Numbered from the stretch's first letter, positions 44,082-56,528 are shown. The stretch is DNA of 64,000 nt from Agapanthus africanus (GCA_030015575.1 CM057337.1:296260044-296324043); one strand, 5' to 3'. Numbers and translations: made by a program. Notes: a model not told the origin generated them from the letters alone.

Positions 44082-47000
44082 TCAAGGCTAATTATTGCAA
44101 TGTCGCAACACCCGACTCCTCTACTAGTCAGTCTCACAAAGCTCGTTTGCGAAACTATTGCGTTCGAGAAATAGCCTCAGTGAGTGGATCCACTTTGATG
44201 TTGCTTTCTATGTCTCTCTATATCTCAAGTTCGCGGAGAAAGCCATCTCCCGAAAAGAGCTATACCTGTCTTAGAATGTGTCTGGATGTCTGATGGGTCC
44301 TAGCTCATAAATGAACTCTAAATCCAAACTTCTTAGACTGTATCTTCAACTGAGCTTAATCAGTAACCTGCGCTATGCCTCCCTCAGTATCCTCCTGGAC
44401 CACCTGTCCATGATACCACCCCTCGTCAGAGGGAAAACTACAACTCTTACAGCCACTCTGCCGTCCAGGTCACCTTGGAAGCCTGGAATGATAACCGTCT
44501 CCTAAAGGAGGCTACCGTTATCATATCCCTAGAACATCAACTTATGTTCTAAAACTTCTTCCGATTGTTTCTCCAGGATTGGATGAATATCAAATTATTG
44601 CACCTATTGCAGGAACAACATCTGGTGTGGTACTTGACATCTCATGATTAACTCAATTGCCTAAGCAAGTGATCTGCCAATCATGCACATCCCTCTCCCC
44701 TTTTGTCTGTAAGACCCCTTTAGAGAGGGTGACTCCATTACCTGCAGGTACACCACCATTCCAGGAGTCGTCCATTCTAAATACCCTTAGAATGCGGTCT
44801 AAGTACCCTGATTGGGAAACCACCCAAATCTAGATCTATAGATCTAGTAACCAGAATGTCTGATATAATATCCAAGTCCTATGTGGAGAAACTACTGTGT
44901 GACGACCAAAGTATAACCGATTATAGTATAGGAATTTCTTTTCCTACTCTGTGTATGTCATCCAAATACCATGACAACACACCCTACTACCTTCTTAACA
45001 GATCCATCCCCTATTCTGATGAAGTCAAACCTATGACTGTCACATCAGAAATAGATGATCTATCTCCGTTATATCTGCTTTAGTCTATAAATAGACATAA
45101 GCCACTTGTCCACCATGCTTCTGCTGCTCTACTGACTACGACAACCCTCTGGCAGAGTCATATACACGTACACTTCTGAAGCCAGTTCAGAACGACGCTA
45201 TACTCATCCTCCTGCCGGGTCTCATAGTCTGGAACAACGGTAGTGTCAAGTCTGGGTAAACAAGAACCTCCCTGTCACCTTCCTTGAGCATACTGAAATA
45301 CCTCTCGAGTGCCTGAGGTTACCCACCATATCTGCGGAGTGGCCAATGGAATGTCAAACCAGATTGAATCTTTAGGTTCTTACCAAACCTTCAGTAATCG
45401 TTTGCGGTTCTGGAATCACTTCCAGTTCTACCATACTCCGACTACTATTTTCTGAAAAAATCCATTTTTAATTAAAACTATGGCGAGTCAAGAACAATAT
45501 CACTATTGATCTTCCAGATGGTAGAAAGTCAACCCTCATCATAGACCGGGTCAACCCACAAACAGCCATTACAGAAACGTGCCTTGAGTTGTCCAGTGTC
45601 TGGTTTTAAACATAAGCCGGACAACTCCCCGTACCTTAACAATGTCAAGATATGGACTGTTCTATATCCAATACAGAAAAAGAGGCACTGATTTAATTGA
45701 ACCATATTCAAATCATGCAGCTGTCACCAGTGCATGTTAACTAAATGGAAGGAGGCCGATCAGCGTTAATCAACTTAGGAGTACTTCCAATTATGAGTAA
45801 CCTGAAAGAGAAGCAAGTTCGCTTAATCATTACTATCAACTGAATACCACATACAAGTATTTACATCTTCGATCACTTTGAAGAATCCCGATACTTGCAA
45901 TCCCTGGTTCTCTACTTTATTCATATACCCATAACTTCTCAAAACTTGGACCCTGTGTTTCTACGAAACACCTGTCTAAGAACCAGAGAAGTCATAAGTA
46001 AACAGAATATAGTACGAGGACCAACCCCTCTGTCCTAATGGACATTGGACAATATACAATACTCTGTATAAGTCCCCTGAGTCTAGTGACTCATTCACTG
46101 TGTGTCGTAGGTTGAAAACTGTACTATGGTTATGAAGAATTACACCGCCGTTTAATGCTCCTTACCTAACCATCCACTGATATAAGTAAATATCATAGAC
46201 ATAATTTCAAAAAGGTACATCTCACTCTGTAAAAATAGACGTACAGATATATCAATTTGAAATTGGTTCATAACAACGGATATTCAAAACCAAATATTTG
46301 CCGTCCGGCAAACAACCCAGGTGAGTTCCTCAAATATCACAAATTACAACGAATTCCGATATAATGAGGATGATCACCTAATTCCCAATAACTTACTCCC
46401 ACTCAACATCTATAAAACCATACAGATGTGAGAATCATACCTGGTAAATATATACCCTGGAGCAAGTGTCTAATTGGGAAATCAGTTTTCTTTGAACAGT
46501 ACACAGTGAAACTGAAACATTGAAATGTTTCGATAGGGTATCCGGGTATTCTTAGTAATGCCTCTTCCATTGTCCAGATTCACAACTGTAACCTTATATC
46601 TCTTTGCCATCTCTCCAAATCCCTTTATATGTCTTTAGTCATTACCTTCTGCACACCCCTTTAGGCCAAATGGTTTTCTTCCTTCCCTACCTTTTGGCAC
46701 CAGCCTATGGTTTGGAAGAAGACTATCCAATAAGCATAATGGGTGTACTGTCCTAATCCTAGGAGCACTCCCAATGCGAGAGAAGGTGATGATAAAAGAC
46801 AACCGAATAAACCTTATTCCTATTTCTCCTGAACCAGAATCCATCCTCGAACTGGAACAAGTTCCTTTCGAGTTCGTATATAACCATACGATGGATTATC
46901 CAATAAATTGGGATCTTCGTAGTGATACGGAGTGTCCTGGAGAAATACAAAGGTGATTTAGGATTGGCAAAGAAATATTTGGCTTGGTCGTGAATAGCAG

Positions 47001-47454
47001 TCGCAATTTACTTTGCCCTCTTACTGATCCATTTCTTTGTCTTTACTTAATACCTTCTGTACACCGTTTAGGCTAATTGGTTTTCTTCATTCCCTACCGT
47101 TTGGCACCTGCCTATGGTTTGGAAGAAGACTATCCAATTTGCGTAATAGGTGTACTATCTCCTAAAGCAAGGAGTACTCGCAACCAGAGAGAAGGTAAAA
47201 GGAAAAGACAGCTGAATAGTCCTATTCGTTTTCTCCAGAACCGGAAACCATCCTCGAATTCTTTCGAGTTCGTATATAACCATACGATGGTTTTGTCCAA
47301 TGGAAATGGACGTTCGTAGTAATACGAGGTGTCCCGGAGAAAAAGGGTAAAAGTAGGAGTGGCAATGAGGTCCGCAACTCTGACAATCCAAAAGCCAGTG
47401 TTAAGAAGGTTTGGTCGACTTGGTCACTGAGTCATAGTCTAGGGTCGGGTCAAT
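44082..47454 (-). pseudogene. A2 pol remnant, no gag
   Basis: It is collinear with the A1 remnant. YLDD codons lie at 44957-44968 at the reverse transcriptase active-site position. The duplicated segment of about 410 bp is at about 46630-47360. The putative start, equivalent to the host ATG, reads ATT (47454-47452) in a GCGACC context. No continuous frame spans any domain. Identity rests on alignment with A1, B4 and the host. Confidence 0.6.
46630..47360 (-). repeat. Tandem duplication of about 410 bp in A2 pol region
   Basis: TGGTTTTCTTC starts copies at 46671 and 47078, each with CCTATGGTTTGGAAGAAGAC and TTCGAGTTCGTATATAACCA blocks. It matches the A1 duplication. Confidence 0.75.
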
Positions 47455-47755
47455 GGTCGCTGCCAAAGAGAGAGAGAAAAGAAACACTCAGCGTGCACTC
47501 TAACCTAGATCAGAATGGTTATCACTTTATCTAATCAGGAAACCTCCCACTGTAACCTCAAATTCTTCTCCAAACTTGAAAGATGAATTAGTCGGGATCA
47601 CCCGAGGAGTAAACCAACTCATCAGTGGGAATCGGGATCCAACTATCATCGCATGATAACGTGACGGAATCCACTCACGTCACCACTCTCCAGAAGGTAT
47701 GCGCATGCCTGGCAAGTTTCAGTTTCTTTAGAAACTCCCGATGTGATTTTTACCC

Positions 47756-47992
47756 CTAGGACTCAAGTGACCTTGACTGAGCCAACATATCAAAGGATCC
47801 TAGTCAAGTTCAACCCGTCATTATCTTGCATTAGACCCACCCGCACGAGTCCTTGACTGAGCCAAAATGACCGTACGATTGTCGTAACCAATCATATATC
47901 CATAAGACAGAAAAGCATTACAGAGCTACCGCACACTACGCCTCGGCTGAGCACGACATACGTAGCACGAATACTAAGCAATACTAATCTGA
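47756..47992 (-). ncRNA. Three-hairpin array, A2 copy
   Basis: Boxes start at 47773, 47853 and 47943. Copies 1 and 2 share CCTTGACTGAGCCAA; copy 3 is decayed (CCTCGGCTGAGC). Arms: CTAGGA/TCCTAG (47756-47761 with 47798-47803), CGCACG/CGTACG, and CTACG/CGTAG (47936-47940 with 47961-47965). In sense RNA the box folds as UUGGC-UCA-GUCAA. Confidence 0.62.
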
Positions 47993-48100
47993 AATGACGG
48001 AGGGCTACGGCTGGTTTTTCGCGAAAAACCTTTAACGTAATGAACTTGATATCGTTGAAAGAACTGCATAGGTTTTTATAAAAATATAGTGACGAAAACC

Positions 48101-48345
48101 TTTGCTAAAGAGGTCACTCCCAGTGAAGGGATCTCGGCTCTTTCCCTGTAGAATGAGGTGCAGGATATTCCAACTGAATACCACGATGCAAAGCAAAAGT
48201 AATCGGCTATAGTGAAGTTATTGCCCTGACGCAAACTTTTGTCCAAGGGGTCACTACCGGTGAAGGGATCTCGGCCCTTGCCTCGTCGACTGAGGAGCTG
48301 GATATTCATAACCGAATACCACTGTGCAAAACAAAAGAGAACGCC
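48101..48345 (-). repeat. Duplicated unit of about 140 bp with stem-loop, A2 copy
   Basis: Stems are AAAGAG/CTCTTT (48107-48112 with 48138-48143) in the first unit and CAAGGG/CCCTTG (48244-48249 with 48275-48280) in the second, the same first/second difference as in A1. Confidence 0.72.
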
Positions 48346-48514
48346 CTTGCAATAACAGCTTTTTGAAAAAGTGTTCCAACAACATCAGAATAGGTTTGTT
48401 TATCTTGCATTGATCCGATTCAAAGCAGTCCCATCATATGATCACACCAATAAAGAACGAAAATAATGATGTACGTATATGCCATCCGCATTCGCCACTG
48501 GGTCCCGTCATCAC

Positions 48515-48537
48515 CCGTTAGGTTACTTAACTAACGG
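48515..48537 (-). other. CCGTTAGGTTA stem-loop, A2 copy
   Basis: CCGTTAGGTTA pairs with TAACTAACGG around a CT loop, with one bulged G. Confidence 0.55.
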
Positions 48538-49491
48538 AGCGGGGACTGGACTAGCGCGGATGCAAAACATATACAACATCTACTAGTATATATATAATAT
48601 ATAATTTTCGCTCAAGGCGTGATAAAATGCAACATCACATAAATGTACAGCATCACAGAACAATACAGATATCTGGGATCCCCGGGTTTCATAGAGCCGC
48701 TACTGAAACCTGACGTTCCCCTGGTCGTGTGGAGAGCCTGTGTAATGAAAACCTAGACCCCTACGGGCGCGGCAAGTTACCCGCCAAAACCTGAAGCGAG
48801 GAAGCCCCCTTCAGCAACGTGAATGGACCACCCAGCACTTCACGGAATCCGGTAACTTAGGCACCCCTCCTGGGTCAACGTGTACCCCCTACGACTGCGG
48901 CGAATAGCCCGCCAATTCTAGAGTAAAGCCCCCTCCGTCTCAACGCCATGAGATGCGGGCTTGTTGCCCTCTAGAACCCGTCTATCCGTGCACCCCTCCA
49001 CGGGGTAATCCTAGTACAGAAAGTAAAATATACATACAACGGGTACATCGACCTCGACCTGGTCGTGCCCCAAAAGAATAATACAAACAGGCAGTGACGG
49101 CAGTCCACATGTCGGACGCTCGCCCCGCAATATCAAATGTACATATAAAATCAAAGCGGTACTACCACTGCAACCAGGCTATCCCCATGACCGATCCGCA
49201 ACATCACAGCACAAACACAGAACATCAACGTGGATGTCACGTTCGCAAATCCGTCTAAAAGGGCTATAGCAGATAGACTGGATTTACCGATCAAGTGACA
49301 TTCACGGTCGCAGATATAATGTAAATACTGTGAACTAGCATGTTTAAAATATCCGATCGAACAAATTTTTTCAAGTGGGCCCCAAGCATTACTGTAGCAC
49401 ATAAAGAAATTCTGGGCCCGAAAAGAATATACCTAAACCCCTATTTTCAGCCCAAAAGCCCACTGCAAAAAATTGGTGAAATGAAGACTCA

Positions 49492-49548
49492 ATACGGCGG
49501 CGGAACCGCGGTGAAATAGGGGTTATGGCCGCGGTTCCGCGGTCGTAT
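49492..49548 (-). other. GC-rich hairpin near PBS, A2 copy
   Basis: ATACGGCGGCGGAACCGCGG and CCGCGGTTCCGCGGTCGTAT pair over 20 positions with two mismatches. It lies about 204 bases from the 5' LTR edge. Confidence 0.68.
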
Positions 49549-49740
49549 GGAGGGATCATACTACCAAATTTTCACATTGTTCTTATAATTCCATGTACAT
49601 CATTCTGCAACAACCTGAAAAATTTTTGGAGCTAAAAAAATTTCGACAGAAAACACGTGGAATGAAAATATGGTTTTGGGATAAATGTTCGATCGAAGTT
49701 TTAAACACACTAGACCAAGCTAGACTAGGTTAATGGCATT

Positions 49741-49752
49741 GCTCTGATACCA
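49741..49752 (-). other. A2 primer binding site
   Basis: In sense it reads TGGTATCAGAGC, directly against the 5' LTR, matching the initiator methionine tRNA 3' end. Confidence 0.9.
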
Positions 49753-51883
49753 TGTTGCTCCACGGCAACGCCCCGGCCGTCTACTCGAGGCCAAAATGCG
49801 GAATCAAAAATTTTCTTAATTTTAAACCGGCGCAACCGCTGAAAAAATACCCGGATCGTGACCATTAACCTAGTTCTAGCAAACAAGAGAGAGGGTAGAA
49901 TGCTATACCGAGCGATCCCTGTCCTTCGGTCTTCGTATCCACTCCAATCTCCCGCGGAGTCTCCGTCCGTCATCTCCTCGTCGGAAAAGGCACCACGTAG
50001 CCGGATTCTTTTATGGCCTCCCACCTCTGGACCGAGGCAACTCGGGCGCGAAGTTGGCTAGCCGACGCGTCCAAGGGTACTGTAGGTTGTTGTGTAGAGG
50101 CTTGTCTCTTTGGGGTTTGTGAAGTTGCCATGGTATGATGGAGGTATGAAGAACTTTGGAGAGAGCTAGAATTTGTGTAGCAAGTGAAAATGAAAGTTGA
50201 ATAATTTCATTCATCCAAAATGAACCTCTCTCATCCTCTCCCCTCCAAAAAATGTGGCCGGCCATGATGAGAGGGAAAATAACAACAAGGGAGGTGAGTG
50301 TAGGGATAGCTAATGGTGACAACAACCAAGTGAAGAAAAAGTGGAATTAATGTCACAACCATTTCTAATCAAAGTCAAAAACAAATCCTTTCACATTAAT
50401 GCAAAAGAAGAGATAAGAAAGGAATCTCATGATGCTAAGAATATCATGAAGCCACATAAGCAAACAACCCCTTCCACAAAAGCTAATTTGCAAAACTGCA
50501 AATAAGCCCCTCCATCGGAAAAATCCGGCCGTGAAGCAACAAAGGAAAACTGGCCGGAACGGAAAGCAAACTGGCAACTTCAGAAAACTGATCCCGTAAT
50601 AAATTATAGGAAAACCCCGTGACTGCATATACATGCCCGCATCTGTATTCCCACTGAATACAAATGCAAAGAGACAAAATCTACACTGTCTAATACTAGG
50701 ATCCGTCTTAAACCAAAGCCCGCTAGTAAAATCCGTTCGATCACGATCTGTGCAATACCGCACATGTCTGATCAAACCCTGCCATATCTCCATACGGCCC
50801 CTGCAGCGTTTCGCCCGAAACTCCAGTAACTGTCTATGTGGGGGACTCTAAAGACTCGTCAATACTATGGCTGTGGATTTAACCACTAGCACGTCAGAGG
50901 TATTAGCCATACGTGACGGGCTACCAGCTATTGACCAAAAAGGGACGTCGATGAGCGAACTCATCCTGACATCCTACTGAGCCTGTCAGTGACAATATCC
51001 GTACAGTCCGGTCCGTTCGTCTATGAGCATCGCATGGCGGGCCTAGGGGTTCGTAAAAGTCAGACCCCCAAAAGCGGTACAAGTCGTGTCGTAGTGTAGC
51101 CCAGAACACCCTGAGATACTACTGGAATACCTACCAGTAAATCTCCTGCCTCGGCCGAGGGCTTTGTGTAATGGCTCTCCAAGACACAGCGCGACCTCAC
51201 CCCCAATACCGGGAGAGACGAACCCCTGCAGATCCGCTCAATTCCTCCATATGGCTCGGGACTGTACCCAACTAAAACCTGTTTGCACGACTCCTTTGAG
51301 CCGTGGTAGGGTAGTAATCAAAGCACAGTGGGAACTCACAAGAGACAAATGACGATCTCAGGTCGATGAACTAACCTGTACACATGTCACCAGGGAACTG
51401 CTATCTGACGTCTGGTATAATCCCAACTAGCATGTTCCCGGCGAGTCCTGTCCGGTGTACTCATAACCCAATGAGCACCTGTATACATCTTAGGTGAACC
51501 AACTGACACCAGTGGCTTGTGAGACCGGCCACCGCCCCTCGTCGGTGTCTCGACTGTATACACTAGTCTACTAGTGGAGTATCGATGCCCAGTCTCGAAA
51601 CTCCTACGACTAGGGACCTTTTAAGGATGTGCTTATAGACCACCAGCTCCCACGTATATGATCACCATCATACTGCTGGCCGTCAAGCAAGAATCCTAAG
51701 GGCTCTATCAACGTGCAATAGTGATCAGTAATGTAACCTAAAGTAGTACACGATGATAAAGATAAATCAGATAGCATACTATCATCTTGAGTAAGACTGT
51801 CCTACTGGGTTAGGTCCTCCCTCAATCATTACAATCACGTGTCTGTGATCCAATAATTGACTCTGAGGACACTATCTCCAACA
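49753..51883 (-). mobile_element. A2 5' LTR (2131 bp)
   Basis: It runs from TGTTGCTCCACGGCAAC to ATCTCCAACA and pairs with 41935-44066. It is followed by GATTT and the resumed gypsy-like LTR (TGCATGAATTAATG). Confidence 0.9.
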
Positions 51884-51888
51884 GATTT

Positions 51889-52936
51889 TGCATGAATTAA
51901 TGTATTAAACTACAATTCATGATGATAATAATATAATGAAATCATAATTTAGATTTTAAACCTCATTTATTTAAGAGTTTCTAAAATCTAGTTAGCAAAA
52001 ATATCATTTTTATCACTATTTTCAATTATCAATAAAAACTAGTAACCAAATTAAGTTTTTCATTCCACTAACAAGTTAATATCCCCATTAAAACCACAAT
52101 CTAGTGTTACAAACATTAATTGGAATTTTATCTCACCAATTTATACAATATATAGAAATCTAGTTTGTAAATTTACTTAATTTAAACAATTTGAATGAAC
52201 AAATTGCAATATATCAACCATGCATGATTTTTCCCATTTCTAAAAATGTTAAATAGTTATAATAACCCCACTTAATTTGTAAAAACACTAACTTGATTTT
52301 ACAAACCCTAACTTGAATTTTAAAACTTGTAAATATAATTAATTTATTAAATCTGAACATGCTTAAATGAAACATTTAATAACAATAATTCAGAAGAAGA
52401 AGATTTATCCCTCCATAACATAAAATCCAAACATGAAAATAAGCCTCCAAAATGAATGCTTTCCATCTCCAAAATCCATGTAAAGATGAGCAAAGAATAG
52501 AGGGTAGGAATTAATTAGGATTTTGTGGATTTTTATTTGGATTTTTGTAGGATTTTTGATGATTTTTGTAACAAAATCAAGAGAGGAAAATGGGGGGCTG
52601 CCAAGGGGAGGAGGCCGGCCACACCATGGAGGAGAGGGAGAGAAAGGAAAGAGTGAGAATGATGTAGAAAGTTCCCCAAAAATATCAACTTCTTTATGTC
52701 TTTTCAACATTTTAATTAATTTTAACCATTTCACTTCTAAACAATTAAAGAAAATTCTAGAAACATGGAAAAATTTGCAAATAAATTTTGCATGATACAC
52801 ACTAGATTCTAATATGCAATAGTTCATTTTTGCAATTTAAACCCATTCAAATTTGTAATTTACACTAATTTAGTGTATAAATAAAGCTTATGTAAATATT
52901 TAAAATAATTAATTTAGGAAAAATATTTAATTAAAC
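51889..52936 (-). mobile_element. Gypsy-like element 5' LTR, piece 2 (truncated)
   Basis: This continues the LTR after A2 and aligns with about 36205-37254 of the 3' LTR, stopping at AAATATTTAATTAAAC. The last 195 bases, including the expected TACA end and the target duplication, are absent. The small frame MDFGDGKHSFW is at 52405-52479. Confidence 0.85.
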
Positions 52937-52957
52937 GTCACGGATATTAACATCCGT

Positions 52958-53425
52958 ATGACATCGGAAAAAAACTGTGCGAAAGCCAAGTGCCTCGTGT
53001 TAGCCTCAGTTGTTGGTGCAAACCAGAGGCAGCACGAGAAGATGGACTTAGTTTCTATCTTCCTCCATAACAAAGATTTATATGGAGGGCAATCTCGTAT
53101 CGCAAGATATGAGACCTCTAACGAATTGCTTCAAGCGAGGTTGGCTATCGGGTCATCTGTAGGGGGCAACGTCCTTATAGAGACTAGCAATTTTGAGCTC
53201 ACGGACCTGAAGAACACATTGGAGAACGGGGTCAGATGCTGACTTGATTCTACAGTCTCTACCTTCTACCCTGAAAGAAACCAGGGAAGTAGAAGGAAAG
53301 GGAAGGGCAAAAGTTTCGGGACTGGATGTAGTAAACGAGGGACGTTCCTATTGTTACGGGAATGAACATTGGCAGAAGGATTGCAGGGCTAGCAAAGCCA
53401 GTAGCCAGAATTCGAAGTATGTTGT
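52958..53425 (+). pseudogene. gag: D5 gag remnant with damaged zinc knuckle
   Basis: A frame at 52958-53242 contains YGGQSRIARYETSNELLQAR, the typical copia Gag core, and continues with a frame change near 53242 into DLILQSLPSTLKE-like sequence. A zinc knuckle follows at about 53343-53384 (SYCYGNEHWQKDC). The usual pattern is CX2CX4HX4C; the first cysteine position holds arginine, the other three ligands remain. The N-terminal part is lost. Gag would package the element's RNA, and a knuckle lacking one ligand is likely impaired. Confidence 0.8.
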
Positions 53426-53692
53426 GGCTTCGGCTTCGGGTGTGTTTGTAATAGAGAACTGTATGTCAGTTAACCCTACTTCCTGGGTATTGGATACCGG
53501 ATCAGGATCTCACATCTGTAATTCATTACAGGCTCTGAGAAACCATAGGGTTATCAGGAAAGGTGATATGACTCTCAGGGTTGCTAACGGAATGAGCATG
53601 GATGCTGAATCTGTAGGGGAATATCATCTTGGACTAACAACTGGGCAAATATTGATTTTGCGTAACTGTTTGTATGTACCAGGTGCGACTTG
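53426..53692 (+). pseudogene. pol: D5 protease domain remnant
   Basis: This follows gag in the same frame. SGVFVIENCMSVNPTSWVLD leads to the aspartic protease active site DTGSG (53493-53507), then a FLAP-like stretch and NCLYVPGA near 53670. A frameshift at about 53690 moves pol to another frame. The same pre-protease sequence (SGVFITENC) in the host element lies only about 70 residues after its start codon. Confidence 0.85.
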
Positions 53693-54850
53693 TATCCTTA
53701 CTTTCTAAGGAAGGATATGAATTTACTTTTGTAAGCGATGTAATACACATCCATATAAATCAAGTTCTGATTGAGTCAGGTACATTAAATAACGGGATAT
53801 ACTTATTGAATCAAGCTCAGATTTTCAGTGTCCAGAACACACTTAAAAGAATGTCTCCGGAATTAAATCAGGCTTTCTTATGGCATTGTAGACTGGGTCA
53901 CATTAATGAGACACGGTTAACAAAGTTACATAAAGATGGATACTTGAATTCGTTCGAGTATTAGTCTTATGCCACTTGTGAATCTTGTCTCATGGGAAAG
54001 ACGACAAAGACTCCGTTCACTGGACACGGAGTAAGAGCGAGCGAGCTCTTGGGAGTCGTACACAGTGACGTGTGTGGTCCAATGTCTACACATGCGCGAA
54101 GTGGTTATTCATACTTCATTACTTTCACAGATGACTTCTCTAGGTATGGATATGTCTTCTTTATGAAGCACAAATCCGAGGCCTTTGTGAAATTTCGGGA
54201 ATAAAAGAATGAAGTTGAAAAACAAACAGGCAAAAGTATCAAGACACTAAGATCTGATCGAGGTGGAGAATACTTGAGTGCCGAGTTTCTGGACTACTTA
54301 AAAGAGAATGGAATTCTCTCTCAGCTTACTCCTCCATACACACCACAGCACAACGGTGTATCGGAAACGCGGAATCGAATCCTATTGGATATGGTTCGTT
54401 CCATGATGAGTAAGGCTAAATTACCGCGATCCTTCTGGGGTTATGCACTAGAATCAGCTGCATATCTTTTGAACAAGGTTCCCTCCAAGACTGTGCCTAC
54501 CAAACCATATCAGATGTGGTGTGGGAAGAAACCCCATCTTCAGTATCTGAAGATATGGGGATGTCCATCTTTTGTTAAAAAGCAGCATGCGGACAAACTC
54601 GAGGCACGCTCAGTACTGTGTAAGTTTGTGGGATACCCAAAGAACTCCAGGGGTTATTTTTTTCTATTACGTAGAGGAACAAAAGATTTTTGTCTCTCGT
54701 CATGCCCACTTTTTGGAAGATCAGTTTTTAGAAAAAGGAACAAGTGGGAGCGTAGTAGAGCTGGAAGAAATTCCAGAGCCACAAGCTATTACTGAAAGCT
54801 TGGAAGAACCAGGAGTTTCAGGAGAACCGAACATTCCTGCGCCGCTCCGC
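53693..54850 (+). pseudogene. pol: D5 integrase remnant
   Basis: The pre-integrase zinc region reads FLWHCRLGHINETRL, followed after an in-frame TAG (53962-53964) by CESCLMGK. The catalytic core has HSDVCGPMSTHARSGYSYF and FTDDFSRYGYVFF, then a second in-frame stop TAA (54202-54204), then RSDRGGEYLSAEF and TPPYTPQHNGVSE. These hold the expected D, D and E residues. A run of seven T at about 54657 coincides with a shift to the frame used by RT. The C-terminal GKKP and WGCPSFVKK motifs are also readable. Confidence 0.88.
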
Positions 54851-55700
54851 AGGAGTAGTAGGCAGTCTCATCCGCCCGAGAGATACTACGGTTTTCTCAT
54901 AGACGGGGATAGAGAGGATTGCACTGGTGATTATGATGAGCCTATTAGCTTCCAGCAAGCCATTCAGAGCAGTGACTCAGTAAAATGGCTGGATGCAATG
55001 CGGACCGAGATGGAGTCCATGTACACCAACAAAGTTTGGACTTTGGACTTTGCTCCAGAAGGGATAAAACCCATAGGCTGCAAATGGATCTTCAGAAAGA
55101 AGATTGGTGTAGATGGGCAGGTTGAAACCTATAAAGCTAGGCTTGTTGCAAAGGGTTTTTGTCAAAGACCTGGTTTGGACTATGACGAGACCTTTTCTCC
55201 GGTAGCTATGCTCAAATCCATTCGGATCCTTCTTGCCATTGCTGCCTGCCACGATTATGAAATCTGGCAGATGGACGTAAAGACGGCTTTCATAAATGGA
55301 AATTTGGAAGAGTGCGTCTATATGGATCAGCCAGAGGGATTCATTCAGAGTGGGAGCAGCGGTAAAGTGTGCAAGTTGCTCAAGTCCATCTATGGACTGA
55401 AGCAGGCATCGTGGAGTTGGAACATCTGCTTTGATGATACTGTCAAAGAATTCGACTTTGTCAAAACCCAGATGAACCTTGCATTTACAGTAAGATTGTA
55501 GGGAGAAATGTGGTATTCTTCGTCTTGTACGTCGATGACATTCTCCTAATAGGAAATGATATTCATATGCTACAGTCAGTCAAAGGATTCTTGTCACAGA
55601 GGTTCTCCATGAAGGACTTGGTCGATGCTAACTATATTCTGGGGATCCAGATCTATCGTGATATATCTAAAAGGATGTTGGGACTTTCACAGTCCAGGTA
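54851..55700 (+). pseudogene. pol: D5 reverse transcriptase remnant
   Basis: It has WLDAMRTEMESM, GCKWIFRKK, YKARLVAKGF, DYDETFSPVA, QMDVKTAFINGNLEE and YGLKQA in order, and the active-site YVDD at 55528-55539. A frameshift at about 55465, in an A run, separates the last part from the rest, and the first frame ends at TAG 55499-55501. Otherwise the core of copia RT is well conserved, better than in any other element in the window. Confidence 0.9.
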
Positions 55701-56514
55701 CATTGACACCATACTGAAACGATTCAGAATGGAAGATTCCATGCGCGGTAATCTACCGGCTTGTCACGGAATCACCCTCTCCAAAGAGATGTCTCCCAAG
55801 ACTGATTTAGAAAGGGCTTGCATGTCATCAATACCCTACGCATCTGCGGTAGGCTCTATTATGTATGCGATGTTGTGTACCAGACCAGATATAGCATACG
55901 CATTGAGCGTTGTAAGCCGGTATCAGTCGGACCCAGGGGAGAAACACTGGATAGCAGTAAAGAACATTCTCAAGTTCCTGAGAAGGACTAAGGAGATGTT
56001 CTTGGTGTATGGCGGAAAAGACCTCCAGATCGAGGCCTTTGCTGACTCCAGCTTCCAGAGTGACAAGGATGACTCCAAGTCCATATCGAGTTATGTCTTT
56101 ACCCTCAATGGAGGGGCGGTTTGCGGGAAGAGCTCCATGCAGGAAACCGTTGCTGACTCAACTATGGAAGTGGAGTACATAGCTGCTTGCGATGCCGCAA
56201 AGGAAGCTGTCTGGATGAAGAAGTTCCTCACGGAGCTTCAGGTGGTTCCTACCAATGTTGATCCAGTACCGTTGTATTGTGACAACAACGGCGCTATAGC
56301 TTTAGCGAAGGAACCCAGGTCCCATCAGAAGTCCAGGCACATTTTGAGGCGGTACTACCTCATCAGGGAGATCGTAGATCGCCGGGAGATCGAGGTGAAG
56401 AGAGTAAATACGGAAGATAACACTGTTGATCCACTCACGAAGGCCATACCCCAGACTCAGTTCGAGCGGCTGATCGAGATGATAGGTCTTCGATACACCA
56501 GTACACGGCCTTAA
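55701..56514 (+). pseudogene. pol: D5 RT C-terminal part and RNase H remnant
   Basis: It is in the same open frame as YVDD (55510-56514). YASAVGSIMYAMLCTRPD marks the RT/RNase H junction. RNase H motifs are FADSSF, EVEYIAACDAAKEAVW, YCDNNGAIALA and SRHILRRYYLIRE. Some usual residues are altered (SSTEAEY reads DSTMEVEY). The frame ends in TAA eight bases or so before the PPT, the normal place for copia pol to end. Confidence 0.9.
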
Positions 56515-56528
56515 TGCAAGTGGGAGAT
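56514..56528 (+). other. D5 polypurine tract
   Basis: ATGCAAGTGGGAGAT directly precedes the TG of the LTR and differs from the tract of the minus-strand families only in its first base. Confidence 0.88.

Larger units (their letters stand above)
47455..49740 (-). other. A2 leader (about 2.3 kb, non-coding, structured)
   Basis: It has the same content and order as the A1 leader: GC-rich hairpin 49492-49548, stem-loop 48515-48537, duplicated unit 48101-48345 and three-hairpin array 47756-47992. No gag-like frame is present. Confidence 0.7.
41935..51883 (-). mobile_element. Ty1/copia element A2 (family A), complete
   Basis: A minus-strand element of 9949 bp with LTRs 41935-44066 (3') and 49753-51883 (5'), PPT, PBS and a GATTT duplication. 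The empty site in the sister gypsy-like LTR proves the insertion. In the last 73 bases of the two LTRs I count two differences. Content and order match A1: structured leader without gag, decayed pol. The LTR ends read TGTTGCTCC rather than TGTAAGTGC, so A1 and A2 are subfamilies. Confidence 0.93.
32815..52936 (-). mobile_element. Non-coding Ty3/gypsy-like element (LARD type), truncated
   Basis: A minus-strand element with long LTRs (32815-37449; and 39278-41934 continued at 51889-52936), a PPT, a PBS and an internal region of only 1828 bp with no gag or pol. This fits a large retrotransposon derivative that would depend on proteins from another element. Element A2 is inserted in its 5' LTR, and the outer end of that LTR (about 195 bp) is missing at 52936, where D5 begins. 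The family is assigned by LTR form, PPT and PBS only. Confidence 0.8.
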
